Source: Agromyces sp. H66
GTDB taxonomy: Bacteria; Actinomycetota; Actinomycetes; Actinomycetales; Microbacteriaceae
Length of the DNA stretch: 64,000 bases
NCBI RefSeq assembly: GCF_004959775.1
Contig: NZ_SJZG01000003.1
Coordinates: 62,001-126,000 of the forward strand
Direction of reading: 5' to 3'
Positions 49,471 to 59,204 of this stretch are shown here, piece after piece (the first letter of the stretch is position 1; each line of letters opens with the position of its first letter). The notes below the pieces were generated by a model. It saw nothing but the letters and a program-made list of their open reading frames with translations. It did not search any database and was not told where the DNA came from. The position numbers were made by a program, and so were the translations under genes.

Positions 49471-51552
49471 TCATGCCGGCTGCGGCGCCTGCTCCTTCGC
49501 GACGAGCGTGAGCACGTCGTACGTCGCGACGATCTCGTCGTTCTGGTTCTTCAGCACCGCGTCCCAGCGCACCTCGCCGTACTCGTCGGTCTCGCGCGGC
49601 GATATCTCCTTCGCGGTGAGCTCCACGCGAATCGAGTCGCCGGGCGACACGGGCGTGATGAAGCGCAGGTTCTCCAGGCCGTAGTTCGCCAGCACCGGCC
49701 CGGGCGCGGCATCCACGAACAGGCCGGCCGCCCACGACACGAGCAGGTACCCGTGCGCCACGCGCCCCGGGAAGAACGGGTTGGCGGCGGCGGCCGCCTC
49801 GTCCATGTGCGCGTAGAACGTGTCGCCGGTGAAGTTCGCGAAGGTCTCGATGTCCTCGAGCGTGACGGTGCGCGACTTGCTCACCACCTGGTCGCCGATG
49901 CGGAGCTCGGCGAGCGACTTGCGGAACGGGTGCTCGCCGCCAGGACGCGACGTGGCGCCCGGGTGCCACACGCCCGTGAGCGCGGTGAGCATCTCGGGCG
50001 AGCCCTGCACGGCCGTGCGCTGCATGTGGTGCAGCACGGCACGGATGCCGCCGAGCTCCTCGCCGCCGCCGGCGCGACCGGGTCCACCGTGCACGAGGTT
50101 CGGCAGCGGCGAGCCGTGGCCGGTCGACGAACGTGCGTCGTCGCGGTCGAGGAACAGCACGCGGCCGTTGTAGGCCGCGATCCCGCCGGCAAGTGCGACG
50201 GCAACTTCGGGGTCGTGCGTCGCGACGCTGGTGACGAGCGAGCCGCCACCGCGAGCCACGAGCCGCACGGCGTCGTCGACGGTGTCGTAGCCGACGATCG
50301 AGGCGACCGGCCCGAACGCCTCGACCTCGTGCAGCGCGGGGCTCGAGGCATCCGCGAACCGAAGCAGCATCGGTGCGACGAAGGCGCCGTCGGATGTCGC
50401 ACCCGACGCGCCGTCGGATTGCATGACGCTCGGGGCATCCTTCGAACCGACGACGATCTCGCCGCCGGCGGCCTCGAGCTTGCCGACCTGCCGCAGCACC
50501 TCCTCGCGCTGCGCGACGGACGCGAGCGGACCCATGGTGACGCCCTCGGCGCGCGGGTCGCCGAGCACGACGCGCTCCTGGATGCGGGCGCGCACCGCGT
50601 CGATCACGGCGTCGACGGATGCCGCGGGCACGACCGCCCGGCGGATGGCCGTGCACTTCTGCCCCGCCTTGCTCGTCATCTCGACCACGAGCTGCTTGAC
50701 GTACGCGTCGAACTCGGGGGTGCCGGGCACGGCATCCGTGCCGAGCACGGAGGCGTTGATCGAGTCGGTCTCGCTCGTGAACCGCACGCCGCCGGTCTGC
50801 ACCGAGTCGTGGGCGCGCAGGCGCTCGGCCGTCGATGCGGAGCCCGTGAACGCGACGAGGTCGCCGAGTCGCAGGTGGTCGAAGAGGTCGGGAACGCTGC
50901 CCGACACGAGCTGGAGCGAGCCCTCGGGCAGGAGGCCCGACTCGACGAGGATGCGCACGAACGCCTCGGCGAGGTACCCGGTGGGCGTCGCGGGCTTCAC
51001 GAGCGTCGGCATGCCGGCCAGGAACGCGGGTGCGAACTTCTCGAGCGAGCCCCACACGGGGAAGTTGAAGGCGTTGATCTGCACGGCCACGCCGGGCAGA
51101 CGCGTGTAGATATGCCGACCGAGGAATGAACCGTCCTTCGAGAGGTTCTCGACCGCACCGTCGACGTAGACCTTGGCGTTCGGCATCTCACGCCGGCCCT
51201 TGCCCGAATAGTTGAACAGCACGCCGATGCCGCCGTCGATGTCGACCCACGAGTCCTGCTTCGTCGCGCCGGTGCGTACGGAGAGCTCGTATAGCTCGGC
51301 CTTGCGCTCGGTGAGCGCGAGCGCCATCTGCTTGAGCAGCACGGCTCGCTGGTGGAACGTCAGCGCCCCGAGCGAGCGCTGCCCGACGGTGCGCGCGTAT
51401 TCGAGCGCGGCGCCGAGGTCGAGGCCCTCGGTCGAGACGCGGGCGACCACCTCGCCGGTCGACGCGTCACGCACCTCGGTCGCGGATGCCGCGGCTGCAC
51501 CATCCGGGGTCCACCACTGGCCGTTCACATAGCTCGGCAGGATCTCGGTCAT
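49471..51552 (-). CDS. paaZ: Bifunctional oxepin-CoA hydrolase/3-oxo-5,6-didehydrosuberyl-CoA semialdehyde dehydrogenase
   Basis: Bifunctional PaaZ that opens the oxepin-CoA ring and oxidises the resulting aldehyde, 693 residues. The N-terminal aldehyde dehydrogenase has NAFNFPVWGSLEKFAPAFLAG, TGSASTAERL and the catalytic cysteine in MTSKAGQKCTAIRRA. The C-terminal R-specific enoyl-CoA hydratase domain has FANFTGDTFYAHMDEAAA and GRVAHGYLLVSWAAG. The second Met (51552) lies at the better distance from AAAGGAGC, and the first is at 51555. It follows paaH after a 130-base gap with repeats. Confidence 0.95.
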   Translation of the reverse strand: MTEILPSYVNGQWWTPDGAAAASATEVRDASTGEVVARVSTEGLDLGAALEYARTVGQRSLGALTFHQRAVLLKQMALALTERKAELYELSVRTGATKQDSWVDIDGGIGVLFNYSGKGRREMPNAKVYVDGAVENLSKDGSFLGRHIYTRLPGVAVQINAFNFPVWGSLEKFAPAFLAGMPTLVKPATPTGYLAEAFVRILVESGLLPEGSLQLVSGSVPDLFDHLRLGDLVAFTGSASTAERLRAHDSVQTGGVRFTSETDSINASVLGTDAVPGTPEFDAYVKQLVVEMTSKAGQKCTAIRRAVVPAASVDAVIDAVRARIQERVVLGDPRAEGVTMGPLASVAQREEVLRQVGKLEAAGGEIVVGSKDAPSVMQSDGASGATSDGAFVAPMLLRFADASSPALHEVEAFGPVASIVGYDTVDDAVRLVARGGGSLVTSVATHDPEVAVALAGGIAAYNGRVLFLDRDDARSSTGHGSPLPNLVHGGPGRAGGGEELGGIRAVLHHMQRTAVQGSPEMLTALTGVWHPGATSRPGGEHPFRKSLAELRIGDQVVSKSRTVTLEDIETFANFTGDTFYAHMDEAAAAANPFFPGRVAHGYLLVSWAAGLFVDAAPGPVLANYGLENLRFITPVSPGDSIRVELTAKEISPRETDEYGEVRWDAVLKNQNDEIVATYDVLTLVAKEQAPQPA

Positions 51553-51606
51553 CATGCTCCTTTCAATGGGGAGCCGGGTGCTCCCCTGCGCCAGTTACGC
51601 GGCCGG

Positions 51607-51646
51607 TGCGCCACGTCAAGTGGCGCAGACGCCGCACAAGTGGCGC
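51607..51646. repeat. Direct and inverted CAAGTGGCGC repeats between paaH and paaZ
   Basis: TGCGCCAC (51607-51614) and GTGGCGCA (51620-51627) form a perfect 8-base hairpin with a five-base loop. CAAGTGGCGC occurs twice (51618-51627, 51637-51646). It lies in the gap upstream of paaZ, so it may regulate paaZ or attenuate read-through from paaH. No gene is seen in this gap. Confidence 0.6.
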
Positions 51647-51682
51647 GGTGCGTGTCGGTGGGGTGGTACGTCGGGACGCCGC

Positions 51683-52552
51683 TCACGGGGCATCCCACAG
51701 GTAGAAGCCCTCGCCGGTCTTACGGCCGAGCTTGCCCTCGGCGACCATGCGGCGCAGCAGGTTCGGCGGGTCGAACCGCTCGCCGAGCGTCGACGAGAGG
51801 TACTCGGCGATGCCGAGTCGCACGTCGAGCCCGACGATGTCGGTGAGCCGCAGCGGGCCCACCGGATGCTTGTAGCCGAGCGTCATGGCGTTGTCGATGT
51901 CCTCGGCCGACGCGACGCCGTCTTCGAGCATGCGGATGGCCTCGAGCCCGAGGGCGACTCCGAGCCGCGAGGACGCGAAGCCCGGGGCATCCGTGACCAC
52001 GATCGGCGTCTTGCCGATGGCGTCGACCCACTCCCGGGCCTCGGCCACGAGCACGCCGTCGGTGGCGTCGCCGCTGACGATCTCGACGAGCTGCGACGCC
52101 GGCACGGGGTTGAAGAAGTGCATGCCGAGGAACCGCGACGGCCGCTCGAGGAGCGCGGCCAGCTGGTCGATCGAGATCGACGACGTGTTCGACGCGAGCG
52201 CCGCGTCGGGGGCCAGCTGCGCCTCCACGCGGGTGAGGGCGTCGATCTTCAGGTCGAGGTCCTCGGGCACCGCCTCGACCACGAGGCCGCAGCGGGCGAA
52301 GTCGGCGACGTCGGTGCTCGTCGCGAAGCGGGCGCCGAGGACGCCGGCGTCCTCGTCGGCGGTGCCGCGGGCGACGGATGCCTCGACGGACTCGAGCACC
52401 CGCTTCGAGGCCGCCGCCGCGGCATCCGCGTCGCGTTCGACGACCGTGACCCGGGATCCGGCCAGCAGGAACGCGTGCGCGATGCCCGCGCCCATGCGCC
52501 CGCCGCCGAGCACGCCGACGTCGGACGGGGCTCCGGTCGTGGTCTCGCTCAC
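51683..52552 (-). CDS. paaH: 3-Hydroxyacyl-CoA dehydrogenase PaaH
   Basis: NAD-dependent 3-hydroxyacyl-CoA dehydrogenase, 289 residues, that oxidises 3-hydroxyadipyl-CoA in the lower phenylacetate pathway. NAD motif VGVLGGGRMGAGIAHAFLLAG is at the N-terminus. Catalytic segments are SNTSSISIDQLA and FLGMHFFNPVPASQLVEI. The gene overlaps the paaF-like stop by four bases (ATGA). It belongs to the paaJ-paaF-paaH operon. Confidence 0.92.
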   Translation of the reverse strand: MSETTTGAPSDVGVLGGGRMGAGIAHAFLLAGSRVTVVERDADAAAAASKRVLESVEASVARGTADEDAGVLGARFATSTDVADFARCGLVVEAVPEDLDLKIDALTRVEAQLAPDAALASNTSSISIDQLAALLERPSRFLGMHFFNPVPASQLVEIVSGDATDGVLVAEAREWVDAIGKTPIVVTDAPGFASSRLGVALGLEAIRMLEDGVASAEDIDNAMTLGYKHPVGPLRLTDIVGLDVRLGIAEYLSSTLGERFDPPNLLRRMVAEGKLGRKTGEGFYLWDAP

Positions 52553-53303
52553 TTCTTCCGCCTCTCGAGGAACTCGGTCATGCGTCGGTACTTCTCAGGG
52601 CTCTCGAAGAGCACGGCCTGCTCCTCGAGGTCGACCGCGGGGTGCGCTCCGCGCGGCGCCCGGAACACGCGTTTCGTCGCGATCGTCGCGGCGCGGTCGT
52701 TGCGCGCGATCCGGTCGGCGATGGCGTGCGCGGCCGGCAGCAGTTCGTCGGCCGGGTGCACCTCGGTCACGAGGCCGATCTCGAGCGCCTCCTCGGCGCC
52801 GATCGTGCGGCCGGTGAGCAGCAGCTCGATGGCCCGCGCGTCGCCGACGATCTCCTTGAGCCGCCAGCTCGCGCCCGCGGCGGCGATGATGCCGAGTCCC
52901 GTCTCGGGATTTCCGATCTTCAGCGCGGGCGTCGCGATCCGGATGTCGGCCGCGTACGCGAGCTCGGCGCCGCCGCCGAGCGCGTATCCGTCGAGCGCGG
53001 CGATCACGGGCATCGGCAGCTCGGCGACGCGCACGAACGCATTGGCGTTGATGCCGGCGCGGGCATCGTCGGCGCGACGCTCGCGCAGCTGCGCGATGTC
53101 GGCGCCCGACGCGAACACGCCCGCAGCACCCGTGAGGATCAGGATGCGGGGGTCGGCCTCGAGCTCCGCGCAGAGGGCGTGCAGGGCATCGACGGTCGCC
53201 TGGTCGATCGCGTTGCGCACCTCGGGCCGGTTGAGCGTCGCGATGACGCGGTCGTCGCGGCGCTCGACGAGCAGCGGCCCCCCCGCGGCATCCGTCACCG
53301 ACA

Positions 53304-53304
<1 letters not shown>
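52549..53304 (-). CDS. paaF: Enoyl-CoA hydratase, PaaF-like
   Basis: Crotonase-family hydratase of 251 residues for 2,3-dehydroadipyl-CoA. The oxyanion-hole segments are VFASGADIAQLRE and LDGYALGGGAELAYAADI. Catalytic Glu lies in NPETGLGIIAAAG. Its start at 53304 overlaps the thiolase stop by one base (TGATG). Placement between thiolase and PaaH supports the PaaF role. Confidence 0.9.
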
Positions 53305-54503
<1,199 letters not shown>

Positions 54504-54585
54504 GTCTCACTCCTGACCGCGTTGTCTGTGATGGATCGCTCTCGCCCAGCGTAGGCGTCCGCCCGCCGTCTGGGCAGGAATAAGT

Positions 54586-54600
54586 GACCGACCGTTCAGG
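54586..54600. promoter_or_regulatory. TetR-type operator upstream of paaJ
   Basis: GACCGACCGTTCAGG shares 12 of 14 bases with AACCGATCGTTCAG of the paaA/paaI operator. It lies in the 272-base gap between paaJ (minus) and the RhuM-Fic gene (plus), about 85 bases before paaJ. It is good evidence for control of both paa blocks by the same repressor. No other gene is seen in this gap. Confidence 0.75.
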
Positions 54601-54775
54601 AAGTAATTATGGCAAACGGATGCCCCGGGCGCCACTCGGTGCCCCGGCATCCGCACCTGCCGCCCACGTCGCCATGTCGGCGGGGACCGATAGCCTGTCG
54701 CCGAGCTCGTGCCGAGACATTCAAGGGGCGCTGCATCGGCGGCGACCCGATCGCCTGACCCAGAGGAGTAGACCC

Positions 54776-55729
54776 TTGAACGAGGCAGAGACGGCACAGG
54801 TCGAGCTGTACCAGTCGCAAGACGGCTCGATCGCCCTCGAGGTACGAGCCGACGCCGAGACCGTTTGGCTGACTCGCCACCAGATGGCGTCGCTGTTCGG
54901 CCGCGACGTGAAGACGATCGGCAAGCACATCGCCAACGCCCGACGTGAGGAACTGGACGGGATTCCAACTGTCGCAAAATTTGCGACAGTTCAGCGTGAG
55001 GGCGACCGCCTCGTCGAACGCACCGTCGAGCATTACAACCTCGACGCGGTCCTCTCGGTCGGCTACCGCGTGAAGTCCGCCGAAGGCATCCACTTCCGCA
55101 GATGGGCGAACGCAGTACTGAAGAGGTACATGCTCGAGGGCGCCGCCCTCAACGAGCGCCGCCTCGAGCAACTCGGGTCGATCGTGCGGGTCCTCTCGCG
55201 CTCCAGCGACGAACTGGTCGCGGGCGTCGCCGACGTGCTCGCCGGCTACCTGCCTGGCCTCAGGGCACTCCGCGACTACGACGAGGGCACGATCACGTCA
55301 CCCGCGGGCGACGCCCCGAGCTGGGTGCTGAACTACGACGAGGCGCGCTCGGTGATCGCCCGGATCGCTGCCGAGTTCCCCGACGACCGACTCTTCGGAC
55401 GTGAGCGCGGAGACGGGCTCAAGAGCGTGGTCGACGCCGTCTACCAGACGTTCGGCGGGCAGCAGCTCTACCCGACGGTGCAAGACCAAGCGGCGAATCT
55501 GCTCTACCTCGTCGTGAAAGACCACCCGCTCTCCGACGGCAACAAGCGCAGCGCCGCCGCGCTCTTCGTGCATTTCCTCGCGAAGAACGGCGCCCTCCAC
55601 GACCATCGCGGACTGCCGCGCATCTCGAACAACGCGCTCGCCGCCATCACGCTCATGGTGGCGATGAGCGACCCGAAGGAGAAGGAACTCATGGTCGCGC
55701 TCGTCATGCGCATGCTCTCCGAGGAGTGA
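54776..55729 (+). CDS. RhuM-domain/Fic-domain fusion protein
   Basis: Protein of 317 residues. The first ~150 form a RhuM virulence-protein-type domain (VWLTRHQMASLFGRDVKTIGKH is a helix-turn-helix-like segment, then HYNLDAVLSVGYRVKS). The C-terminal part is a Fic/DOC domain with HPLSDGNKRSAAALFVHF near residue 250, the catalytic HxxxDGNKR motif for AMP or other nucleotide transfer. The start is TTG at 54776 because AGAGGAG lies just upstream and matches where homologues begin. The upstream in-frame sequence is not conserved-looking. The gene stands alone between paa and RNA helicase genes, and may act as a toxin or a phage-defence effector. Role unknown. Confidence 0.83.
   Translation: MNEAETAQVELYQSQDGSIALEVRADAETVWLTRHQMASLFGRDVKTIGKHIANARREELDGIPTVAKFATVQREGDRLVERTVEHYNLDAVLSVGYRVKSAEGIHFRRWANAVLKRYMLEGAALNERRLEQLGSIVRVLSRSSDELVAGVADVLAGYLPGLRALRDYDEGTITSPAGDAPSWVLNYDEARSVIARIAAEFPDDRLFGRERGDGLKSVVDAVYQTFGGQQLYPTVQDQAANLLYLVVKDHPLSDGNKRSAAALFVHFLAKNGALHDHRGLPRISNNALAAITLMVAMSDPKEKELMVALVMRMLSEE
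54967..54991. repeat. Perfect 25-base palindrome inside the RhuM domain coding region
   Basis: AACTGTCGCAAA (54967-54978), a single A, and TTTGCGACAGTT (54980-54991). Both arms are exact complements and the centre is A/T-rich, unlike the rest of the gene. It codes for TVAKFATV, itself nearly palindromic at residue level. A palindrome of this length by chance in a G+C-rich gene is very unlikely. Confidence 0.9.
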
Positions 55730-55747
55730 CCGCCCCGACGACGAAGG

Positions 55748-55763
55748 CCCGCCCCCCGGCGGG
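55748..55763. terminator. Bidirectional terminator hairpin after RhuM-Fic and RNA helicase genes
   Basis: CCCGCC and GGCGGG are separated by CCCC in the 67-base gap between the convergent RhuM-Fic and DEAD-box genes. A short but very stable G+C hairpin without a T-run, as is usual in actinobacteria. Confidence 0.65.
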
Positions 55764-55796
55764 GCGAGCCCTCGTACGATCGGCTGAGCAGATGAC

Positions 55797-57890
55797 TCAG
55801 ACGGCGAGCTGCTCGCCGGCTGACTCGTCCGCGGCGAACGGGTCGTCGCCGAGCGCGACCCGCTCGAACGCGACGTCGATCTCGGCTCGACCGAGCAGGC
55901 CGGTCATGCGACGCTGGCGGTTGCCGGGGATGAGCGTGACGACGCGACCCTCCTTGCCGGCACGACCGGTGCGGCCCGCGCGGTGCAGGTACGTCTTGTA
56001 CTCGTCGGGCGCGTCGGCCTGGATCACGAGGTCGATGTCGTCGACGTGGATGCCGCGGGCCGCGACATCCGTCGCCACGAGCACGTTCACCCGACCGCTC
56101 GTGAGCTGCTGCAGGTTCCGGGTGCGCCGTGACTGGTTGAGGTCGCCGTGCAGCGCGACCGCTCGGATGCCGTAGTCCTCGAGGTGCTCGGTGAGGTCCT
56201 CGGCGAAGGCGCGCGTGCGGCTGAACACGAGGGTCTTGCCCTCGCGGTTCGCGAGCTGGGCGACGATGTCGCGCTTCTCCCGGTTCTCGATGATGAACAC
56301 CCGGTGTTCGATCGTCGACGACGCCTGGTCTTCGCCGGCCACCTCGTGCACGGCCGGCTCGACGAGGAACTCCTCGACGAGTTCGGCCACGCCCGAGTCG
56401 AGGGTCGCCGAGAAGAGCAGCTTCTGGCCGCCCTCGGCGGTGCGGCGCAGGATGCGCTGCACGGGCTCGAGGAACCCGAGGTCGCACATGTGGTCGGCCT
56501 CGTCGACCACGGTGACGACGACCTCGGAAAGGTCGAGTCGACGCTGCTCGATGAGGTCCTCGATGCGGCCGGGCGTGCCGATCACGATGTCGACGCCGCG
56601 CTGGAGCGCGCCGACCTGGCGGCCCTGGGGCACGCCGCCGTAGATCTGGGTGGTGAAGAGCCCGACGCTCTGCGCGATCGGCTGCACCGTGCGGTCGATC
56701 TGCAGGGCGAGCTCGCGGGTCGGGGCGAGGATGAGCGCTCGGGGCTTGCGGCCCATCTGGCGCTTCACGCGGCCGGTCCCTGAGCCGGCCGAAGGGCCGG
56801 ACTCGGTCCACAGCTGCATCAGCCGCTCCACGGTGGGGGCGCCGAAGGCGATGGTCTTGCCCGACCCCGTCCTGCCACGGCCGAGCACGTCACGACCCTC
56901 GAGCACGACCGGGATGGTCGCGGCCTGGATCGGGAACGGCGACTCGGCCCCGAGGTCGCGGAGCGCGCGCACGATGTTGCCGCCGAGCCCGAGGTCGGCG
57001 AACGTCACGCCGTCGACCTCATCGGCCTGGATGGCCTCGGCCTCGAGACGCTCGAGCACGACGTCGTCGGCGGGTGCGTGGCGGGCCCGGTCCTTGGCGG
57101 GATAGAAGTCCGACGCGCGGCGAGCCGACTCGTTGAAGCCCGGGCGGTCGAACTCACGACGCGGGGCGCGGTCCTCGCGGTCGAAGCGGCGCGGACCGCG
57201 GTCGTCACGTTCGAAGCGGCGAGGCGCACGGTCGTCGCGGTCGAAGGCACGCGCGGGGCGGGCCGGGCGATCCGCGCGGTCGTTGCGCTCGTAGGAGCGG
57301 GCGGGCCGCTCATCGCGATCACGGCGCGGCGCACGGTCGTCGCGGTCGAAGGAGCGCGCCGGGCGGTCGTTCCGGTCGTATGAACGGGCGGGCCGCTCGT
57401 CACGGTCGCGACGGGGCGCACGGTCGTCGCGATCGAACGAGCGAGCGGGCCGGTCCTCGCGGTAGTGCGGGCGCGCCGGGCGGTCGCCACGGTCGAACTC
57501 GAGACGAGGGGCGCGATCGTCGCGGCCATACGCGCGGGGGGTGCGATCGCTGCGGTCGCTGCGGTCGAACCGGTCACCGCGGTCCGAACGGGCAGGGCGG
57601 CCGTCGCGATCGTCGCGACGCGCGGGGCGCTCGCCGGCGCGACCGGCGTCGCGGCCGTCACGGTCGCCGCGGTGCGGCGTGCGACCGGACGCCACGCGCT
57701 CGTCTCGCGACCAGCGCTCCTTGCGCGGAGCATCCGTCTCCTCGGGGCGGTAGCCGCGGTGGCCGGCGCTGCGGGAGCCGGGCTTGGCCGATCCGGCGCG
57801 CGCCGGACCGCCCTTCGAGCCGCCCTTCGCGTACGAGGGATCGAAGTTCCTGGCGGGGCGTCCGCCTTGGCGCTTGGTGTTCTTGGGCAT
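55797..57890 (-). CDS. DEAD-box RNA helicase with long charged repeat N-terminus
   Basis: ATP-dependent RNA helicase of 697 residues. The core begins near residue 275: VTFADLGLGGNIVRALRDLG is the Q-motif region, then GRGRTGSGKTIAFGAP (motif I), PTREL, TPGRIEDL, VDEADHM (DEAD), FSATL (SAT) and HRAGRTGRAGKEG (motif VI). The first ~270 residues are Arg/Asp/Gly-rich with repeated DRDDRAPRR units, a likely RNA-binding and condensate-forming tail. In actinobacteria such proteins serve cold adaptation and RNA turnover. A 24-base repeat-like element lies in frame at 56775-56798. Confidence 0.93.
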   Translation of the reverse strand: MPKNTKRQGGRPARNFDPSYAKGGSKGGPARAGSAKPGSRSAGHRGYRPEETDAPRKERWSRDERVASGRTPHRGDRDGRDAGRAGERPARRDDRDGRPARSDRGDRFDRSDRSDRTPRAYGRDDRAPRLEFDRGDRPARPHYREDRPARSFDRDDRAPRRDRDERPARSYDRNDRPARSFDRDDRAPRRDRDERPARSYERNDRADRPARPARAFDRDDRAPRRFERDDRGPRRFDREDRAPRREFDRPGFNESARRASDFYPAKDRARHAPADDVVLERLEAEAIQADEVDGVTFADLGLGGNIVRALRDLGAESPFPIQAATIPVVLEGRDVLGRGRTGSGKTIAFGAPTVERLMQLWTESGPSAGSGTGRVKRQMGRKPRALILAPTRELALQIDRTVQPIAQSVGLFTTQIYGGVPQGRQVGALQRGVDIVIGTPGRIEDLIEQRRLDLSEVVVTVVDEADHMCDLGFLEPVQRILRRTAEGGQKLLFSATLDSGVAELVEEFLVEPAVHEVAGEDQASSTIEHRVFIIENREKRDIVAQLANREGKTLVFSRTRAFAEDLTEHLEDYGIRAVALHGDLNQSRRTRNLQQLTSGRVNVLVATDVAARGIHVDDIDLVIQADAPDEYKTYLHRAGRTGRAGKEGRVVTLIPGNRQRRMTGLLGRAEIDVAFERVALGDDPFAADESAGEQLAV
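56775..56798. repeat. Short palindromic repeat element inserted in frame in the RNA helicase
   Basis: GGTCCCTGAGCCGGCCGAAG followed by GGCC, 24 bases, encodes GPSAGSGT on the minus strand. It resembles the widespread intergenic repeat family with GGTCCCTGAGC...CGAAGGG ends that occurs in many actinobacteria. The helicase reads through it between motifs Q/I and the PTREL motif. It probably entered as a small element and was tolerated because its length is a multiple of three. Confidence 0.55.
57110..57620 (-). repeat. Coding tandem repeats DRDDRAPRR / ERPARSY in the helicase N-terminus
   Basis: The encoded unit RSFDRDDRAPRRDRDERPARSY is present in two nearly exact consecutive copies, and shorter DRDDRAPRR and DRGPRRF-like units surround them. 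The corresponding DNA has direct repeats of about 60-70 bases. Such regions can expand or contract by recombination, so length may vary between strains. Confidence 0.75.
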
Positions 57891-57997
57891 GGTCGTGCTT
57901 CCTGGGTTACTTCGTGTACATGGCAGTACCGCTGCGGGCGCAGCACACTGAGAACCCGGAACATCGTCGACCGGGGCCGTTCACATACGGTGACTAT

Positions 57998-58058
57998 CCG
58001 AGGCCCTTGCCTCGGAACCGGCCCTTTGGACTCACAAACCCATCCGCGCACAGCGCGG
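57998..58058. promoter_or_regulatory. Two hairpins in the leader/promoter region upstream of the RNA helicase
   Basis: CCGAGGC-CCTT-GCCTCGG (57998-58015) and CCGCGC-ACA-GCGCGG (58044-58058) are perfect short hairpins in the 286-base gap between the helicase and the esterase. RNA helicase genes often have long structured leaders that sense temperature or RNA folding, so these could be control elements. No gene is seen in this gap. Confidence 0.45.
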
Positions 58059-58176
58059 TGTCCAGAACCGACCCGGCAACGATACCGGATCGAGGCTGGG
58101 AAAGCGCCCCGCACCCGTCTCGCACCCAGCGCGCAACGTGAGGTAGCATCACTCCACCCCTGAACCCGGAGCCGGT

Positions 58177-59190
58177 GTGACCTCGACCCGAACCACAGGC
58201 GGCCCCGGCATCCGCGCCAGGCGGATCGCCCCGGCCGCGCTGGCCGTCATCGCGGCGGTCATCGGCGTGGGCGCGCTCTCGGGCTTCCACCTGCCCCTGC
58301 GCGAGATCGACCCGCAGGGCCCGGATGTCGCGAGCGAGGTCGCGAGCGCCGAGATCATCGGCATCCGCACGTTCACGGCGCCCGCCGGGCTCGACGTGCA
58401 CGCCGACCTCGAGTACGGCACCCGCGAGGACGGCACGCTGCTCACCCTCGACGTGTGCGCCCCGCCCGCCGGGGCGCTCGCGACGGCGCGACCGGCGGTG
58501 GTGTCGATCCACGGCGGCAGCTGGGCACGCGGCGACAAGGCGAACGCCGACTGGCGCAACGTGTGCCTGTGGCTCGCGAGCGAAGGCTTCGTCGCGGCAT
58601 CCGTCAACTACCGGCTCGTGCCCGACGTGCGATTCCCGGCCGCGATCGAGGATGTCGCGCTCGCGGTCGAGTGGCTGCGCGCGCCCGAGCAGGTCGAGCG
58701 CTTCGGCATCGACCCCGCACGCATCGGCGCGTTCGGCGGCTCGGCCGGCGGCAACCTCGCGGCGCTCCTCGGCACCACGGGCGACGGCCCCCTCGACGAG
58801 GGCTCGCGTGTCGCCGCCGTCGCCGAGCTGTCGGGTCCCGTCGGGCTCACCGCCCACGACCTCGACGCCGACGACGCCACGCCGTGGCTGCGCGGCATCA
58901 TCCGCGATTACCTCGATTGCGAGCCCGACCCGAGTCTCGAGCTCTGCCCCCAGGCGATGGATGCCTCGCCCGCGACGCACATCGATGAGAGCGACCCGCC
59001 CGTCTTCATCGGGCACGCCGAGCAGGAGATCGTCCCCGCCGGGCAGTCGCAGCGGTTCGCGTCCGCCCTCGCCGCGGCCGGCGTCCCCGTCGAACTCGCG
59101 ATCGTGCCGGGCGGCGAGCACTCGATCGGCATCCTCGACGAGGCGCTCCGCGCACGGGTCGCGGCGTTCCTTCGCGCGCACCTCGGCTGA
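58177..59190 (+). CDS. Exported alpha/beta-hydrolase (esterase/lipase)
   Basis: Hormone-sensitive lipase-like hydrolase of 337 residues. An N-terminal membrane or signal segment (IAPAALAVIAAVIGVGALSG) is followed by the oxyanion motif SIHGGSWARGDK and the nucleophile region GAFGGSAGGNLAALL. The His is likely in GGEHSIGILDEAL, and Asp in PPVFIGHAEQE may support the triad. It starts with GTG at 58177. Substrate is unknown. It is anchored or secreted. Confidence 0.82.
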   Translation: MTSTRTTGGPGIRARRIAPAALAVIAAVIGVGALSGFHLPLREIDPQGPDVASEVASAEIIGIRTFTAPAGLDVHADLEYGTREDGTLLTLDVCAPPAGALATARPAVVSIHGGSWARGDKANADWRNVCLWLASEGFVAASVNYRLVPDVRFPAAIEDVALAVEWLRAPEQVERFGIDPARIGAFGGSAGGNLAALLGTTGDGPLDEGSRVAAVAELSGPVGLTAHDLDADDATPWLRGIIRDYLDCEPDPSLELCPQAMDASPATHIDESDPPVFIGHAEQEIVPAGQSQRFASALAAAGVPVELAIVPGGEHSIGILDEALRARVAAFLRAHLG

Positions 59191-59204
59191 GGCGAGCGGA
59201 CGGG

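Noticed and set aside
54584..54775. N-terminal extension of the RhuM-Fic protein from the ATG-like upstream frame
   Set aside because: It overlaps the paaJ operator, has biased composition, and the TTG at 54776 has a strong ribosome-binding site.
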